Shown here piece after piece: positions 61,174-64,000 of a DNA stretch of 64,000 nucleotides. This DNA comes from Serratia inhibens. Lineage in GTDB: Bacteria > Pseudomonadota > Gammaproteobacteria > Enterobacterales > Enterobacteriaceae. Below the pieces are notes generated by a model, which worked only from the letters and a program-made list of their open reading frames with translations, searched no databases and was not told where the DNA came from. A program made the translations under genes and the position numbers. Position 1 is the first letter of the stretch. The number at the start of each line of letters is the position of its first letter. The stretch spans positions 1,612,001 to 1,676,000 of the forward strand of contig NZ_QYYG01000001.1 in the NCBI RefSeq assembly GCF_003591175.1. Reading direction: 5' to 3'.

Positions 61174-62130
61174 TTAACGATAATTGGCGTACAGCACGAT
61201 GCTTTTAGCCGCCACACCCATCTTTAATACATCCTTCGCGCTAAGTTCGGTTTGATACGTGACGGTCTGCTGATTGCCGCTTTGCACGTTATCCCAAAAC
61301 TTGACCGGCGTTTCGAAGGCGATTTTCCTTTCCTTGTCCTTAATACTGAAATAAGTGCCGTTACCCAGATCCAAAGCGGTATTACTCTCCACCAACCCGC
61401 CGCCGGGCGAAGAGAAGATCAGCGCAACGCCTAATTTGCTACCGGCATGGCACGCCTGGTTCTTAACCGCCGTCACACTCAAGGGTTTGGCGGCGATCAA
61501 TCCCGGAGCCGTAACCGATGAAATAACGCCAAAATCAATTTCACGCGGCACATCGATTGTCACCGAACAGTTCGAGACCTTGATTCCTGCCATACCTTGC
61601 AAGATATAACGATAGTTTTTCCCTGGGTTACTGTTAATTCCCCCGACACCATCCAGTTGGAACACAGCCACCCTATCATTGCCTCCCTCTTTTATTTCTC
61701 CGGTTTTCTGCAAATAAATTTGATATTTGACCTGCCCCTTTTCCGGTTTGTTTTTCAAGCGCCACATGTCGGTTTGCACCTTGCTGCCGGCCTTGACGAT
61801 ACCGAGATCCGCATCGTTATAAATCAACCCCATACCAATGCCGGGGCGCACCACATCACCCACCGGGTTGCCATAGAAATAAACCCACTCTCCCTTGGTG
61901 CTGCCTTGAGCCCAACACACTACGCTGCGCGTCATAATTTTTGACGTCCATAGACGGCTACCTAAGGGTAAATCTGCGGCCACGGTCAAAGCACCGATAT
62001 TTTCGCTTTCTTCGGTGATGCCATTCTCACTATCAAGATGACATTCCAGCGCCAGTACTCCCCGGCCGCAGGCCAATAAAACGCCGCACAACCCCAAATG
62101 AGCAATAACTTTCTTCCCTATTTTCATCAT
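61174..62130 (-). CDS. Secreted fimbrial tip/adhesin-like protein
   Basis: A 318-residue protein with a signal peptide (start MMKIGKKVIAHLGLCGVLLA). The N-terminal half may be a binding domain (ECHLDSENG, SVVCWAQGSTKGEWVYFYG, MGLIYNDADLGI). The C-terminal half has pilin-like features: VSNCSVTIDVPREIDFGVIS, a second Cys in NQACHAGSKLGVAL, and an ending of alternating residues AAKSIVLYANYR, suited to donor-strand exchange. This two-domain plan fits a chaperone-usher tip adhesin. No chaperone or usher gene is in the window. GGAG lies before the ATG at 62130; the frame is open to 62256. Confidence 0.78.
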   Translation of the reverse strand: MMKIGKKVIAHLGLCGVLLACGRGVLALECHLDSENGITEESENIGALTVAADLPLGSRLWTSKIMTRSVVCWAQGSTKGEWVYFYGNPVGDVVRPGIGMGLIYNDADLGIVKAGSKVQTDMWRLKNKPEKGQVKYQIYLQKTGEIKEGGNDRVAVFQLDGVGGINSNPGKNYRYILQGMAGIKVSNCSVTIDVPREIDFGVISSVTAPGLIAAKPLSVTAVKNQACHAGSKLGVALIFSSPGGGLVESNTALDLGNGTYFSIKDKERKIAFETPVKFWDNVQSGNQQTVTYQTELSAKDVLKMGVAAKSIVLYANYR

Positions 62131-62476
62131 GCTATCTCCAGTGGTTTTATTCACATCGGCACTTAAGCGGCCGAACATCCAAAAACCTGCGGCCCTAAAC
62201 CATATGCCGCCGTTAACATGCACTGCAGATCCCATGGGAATTACTGCTGACACCATGCTTACATTAAGGCTTAATCTCAGCCCCTGGATAAAAATAAAGA
62301 AATAATAAAATCATGCCTGTTATTGTTTTAACTAGGTTTCTATCAATACATTTTGTTCAACGAGAGCTTGTTCATAGAGCAAACTGATGATCCGCCTGTT
62401 GAATAAACGCATAACATCAGATAGTCCCCGCCAACCAGGGATTCCGGCGACGGTCGCGTTACGGTTTTTATGACAA
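62131..62476. other. AT-rich intergenic region between the two secreted-protein genes
   Basis: A 346-base stretch without a supported gene. The part from about 62280 to 62350 is very AT-rich and may hold the promoter of the adhesin-like gene. No clear terminator stem was found after the gene ending at 62477. Confidence 0.4.
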
Positions 62477-63325
62477 TCAATCGTATTCGATTGTGTAAAT
62501 AAACGATGTGGAGTACGACCCAGCGCGAGGGGATGTCACGGTAGCCCCAAATTTTGCCTGAACCGTATAATGTCGACCATCACCCTCAACCCGGATGGGA
62601 CCGCGAGGCGGTTCGGTCCACAATGTCAATCCGTCGGTCGGGGACACCGTTGTGGGCCCAGTCACGGAAAATCGCACATCCCAGTCCCCATCGCCGAGGC
62701 ACACAACATCAAGATCCACAGACTTTGACACGTTCGCAGTTGTATTGCCCAATTCGACTACATTCGGCGCGGAGACCGCACAAGACCGGGTCCCCTCACT
62801 ATTGAGCGTAGTACTGTAATGCAATGTGCCACCCCATTTTCCGTTTGAGTCCACCTTGCACACAGGAACATTCCAGACGACGTAGCGTCGGTTGTAACTC
62901 GCACCCCAACCGCGTCCTGCATACGGCAGTGGTCTACCCGCCAAATGCGTATTCCACAGCAGTTGCAGGGCCGACTGTAAAGTCCCGGGACCCTTGAGAG
63001 GTATACATGCCCATGAGGCGGCGCTTCGGATTTCCCATGAATCGTATGCGTCACCCATATCGTGATTTGCCAATAGGCCAAAATTGCTGGAGCAAGACCT
63101 ACAACGCGAAGGTTGGCCGATTATGGCATTTGTAATAATGACAGGATCCTTCACGCGCTTCGGCCATTGAACGGTCAAAGGGAATTCGCCGTTGCCAAAT
63201 ACTTCGGTGTTCAAATCGTATGCGTTTGCCGGAGGAATCGTTGCAGCGCACAGGAGAATTGCGAACAAGCCACCGATGAGGAGTAAAGTTGATTGCGCAG
63301 TATGTTTTTCGGCTGTGTATGCCAT
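62477..63325 (-). CDS. Secreted adhesin/pilin-like protein of unknown family
   Basis: A 282-residue protein with a signal peptide ending near PPANAYDL. The first part of the mature protein has a CRSC pair and WACIPLKG; the last 95 residues (VELGNTTANVSKSVDLDVVC, then IEYD at the end) alternate like a pilin domain with a C-terminal strand. It may be an MrpH- or tip-adhesin-like protein; I cannot name the family. A TTG at 63340 is in frame; I chose the ATG at 63325, with only a weak GGA site. It follows the reverse transcriptase gene by about 40 bases on the same strand. Confidence 0.65.
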   Translation of the reverse strand: MAYTAEKHTAQSTLLLIGGLFAILLCAATIPPANAYDLNTEVFGNGEFPLTVQWPKRVKDPVIITNAIIGQPSRCRSCSSNFGLLANHDMGDAYDSWEIRSAASWACIPLKGPGTLQSALQLLWNTHLAGRPLPYAGRGWGASYNRRYVVWNVPVCKVDSNGKWGGTLHYSTTLNSEGTRSCAVSAPNVVELGNTTANVSKSVDLDVVCLGDGDWDVRFSVTGPTTVSPTDGLTLWTEPPRGPIRVEGDGRHYTVQAKFGATVTSPRAGSYSTSFIYTIEYD

Positions 63326-63368
63326 GAGGGGGTTATCCAACTTAAGTCATATATCTGGCAAAGCGAAA

Positions 63369-64000
63369 TCAACCTTTCCCTGCGGGTTGGTTCAGCATAC
63401 GCTCTGCCCATATTCTCCACCGTGCCTCGTACGCACGCACCCGCAATTCAGTCTCTGTCGATGACAGCCCCTGTCGGCGAGCCTGCTCGTAAAGCCGCGC
63501 GCGTCGTGCACGATGGTTTTCCAGCGCTCTGGGCGCTATGGTGGCCCCCGTGGGGGTAAACCATACCCCCAGCCAGTCAAAACCCTGCGCGATCCTGCCC
63601 AGTTGGGTTTTGTCCGGGTGGGTTTCAAAACCGCCCAGGTCAAAAAATTCGTGCAGCCGCTTAACGCAGCGCCGCAGTTGCCAGCGGGTGCGGGTAAACA
63701 ACAAAAAGTCATCCATATAGCGCGCATACCACAGGCCCTCCTGAGCGTTAAAAAAGTTATCTACGTGGTGCAACAGGCTGCCGCCAATCAGCGGGCTCAG
63801 CGCACAACCCCGGCAGATGCCGCTGGGTGGGGTATAAAACTCACCGCCGTCTTCTACGCTGTAGTGCACATATTGCTGAATCACATCAAACAGCACCGGG
63901 TCGGCCACATGCCATTTCAGCTGATTGGTCACCTGATGCTTACGGATATGCCGGTAGTAACCGCGAATGTCCGTTCGGTAGACAAAAGCGTATTCTCCGC
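63369..64000 (-). CDS. Reverse transcriptase, C-terminal part (cut by window edge)
   Basis: The frame reads in from beyond 64000 and ends at 63369; about 210 residues are visible. Motif A Asp lies in VYRTDIRGYYRHI, motif B is SGICRGCALSPLIGG, the catalytic motif C is YARYMDDFLLF, and the later motifs are THPDKTQLGRIAQGFDWLGV. A C-terminal Arg-rich helical part follows (RARRARLYEQARRQG), without a visible endonuclease domain. The SPL form of motif B is nearer to group II intron-like RTs than to diversity-generating retroelements (SQ). The class remains undetermined because the N terminus is missing. The internal GTG at 63932 is not the true start. Confidence 0.88.
   Translation of the reverse strand, partial: GEYAFVYRTDIRGYYRHIRKHQVTNQLKWHVADPVLFDVIQQYVHYSVEDGGEFYTPPSGICRGCALSPLIGGSLLHHVDNFFNAQEGLWYARYMDDFLLFTRTRWQLRRCVKRLHEFFDLGGFETHPDKTQLGRIAQGFDWLGVWFTPTGATIAPRALENHRARRARLYEQARRQGLSSTETELRVRAYEARWRIWAERMLNQPAGKG

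Noticed and set aside
62477-64000. The reverse transcriptase region as a classical diversity-generating retroelement
   Set aside because: Motif B reads SPL rather than the SQ form typical of DGR enzymes, and I could not find a template/variable repeat pair in the visible part. Kept only as an open question in the findings.
1-64000. tRNA, rRNA or riboswitch genes
   Set aside because: I looked for cloverleaf-type and known riboswitch cores by eye in the intergenic regions and saw none that I could support; a covariance-model search would be decisive.

Overview
The window looks like the chromosome of a Serratia-like member of the Enterobacterales (family Yersiniaceae). Overall GC is high, enteric orthologues are numerous and close (AmyA, LsrK, LsrG, YajD, Cdh, BglX, DdlA, Dld, YohC, NlpA, YedI, PbpG, YohD, AnsP), and these are interleaved with many LysR, MFS, EamA, LysE and GNAT genes, as is typical of Serratia. 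I did not assign a species. No rRNA, tRNA, CRISPR array or complete insertion sequence was seen.

Layout. 1-6.7 kb: end of a DUF799-type lipoprotein gene, cytoplasmic alpha-amylase, RIO kinase, AraC regulator and LysE exporter, then a divergent lsrG/lsrK pair without the rest of the lsr operon nearby. 6.9-11.4 kb: two MFS exporters, LysR, GNAT and yajD. 11.4-12.7 kb: a chromosomal ParF/ParG-like partition cassette embedded in a degenerate 16-bp repeat array. 12.7-20.2 kb: cdh, a hydrolase, bglX, and a LysR / aminotransferase / amino-acid-binding-protein locus. 20.3-21.1 kb: an AT-rich two-gene module of unknown function. 21.2-27.0 kb: ddlA, a translationally coupled ParD-like/Map pair followed by a second block of the same 16-bp repeat, a MITE-like element, dld and a succinate-semialdehyde-type dehydrogenase. 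27.3-36.3 kb: transporters, GNATs, lipoproteins (DUF1460 and NlpA), a MerR/TipA-type regulator, a LysR gene broken by a 32-bp tandem duplication, and yedI. 36.4-38.3 kb: an AT-rich Fe(II)/2-oxoglutarate oxygenase plus AEC transporter pair. 38.5-50.1 kb: small enzymes, pbpG, a divergent short SAHH homologue, isonitrile-hydratase and GlxA-type genes, DedA, a PACE efflux pump with divergent LysR, ansP, and a second 2OG oxygenase with divergent LysR. 50.1-54.7 kb: a surface-polysaccharide-like island (TupA-type ATP-grasp protein, Wzx-like flippase, tailspike-like beta-helix protein) with a duplicated scar. 54.8-58.2 kb: a stand-alone alarmone-hydrolase-type HD protein, an EamA/LysR pair and an arylamine N-acetyltransferase. 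58.5-64 kb: a minus-strand surface region with a small gene, a LuxR-type regulator, a PglL-like O-oligosaccharyltransferase, two secreted pilin/adhesin-like proteins and the C-terminal part of a reverse transcriptase cut by the window edge.

The most unusual signal is a 16-bp degenerate repeat (rough consensus SYTRAYAAGNTANYAA). It occurs in exact 16-bp phase upstream of and downstream of the ParF/ParG genes, and again about 11 kb away at the stop codon of map. The repeat next to the partition genes overlaps the ribosome-binding site of parF and one unit lies in the loop of a perfect hairpin after parG. This suggests a chromosomal partition-like or DNA-organising system with dispersed binding sites. 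That reading is inference; the repeat periodicity itself is directly visible.
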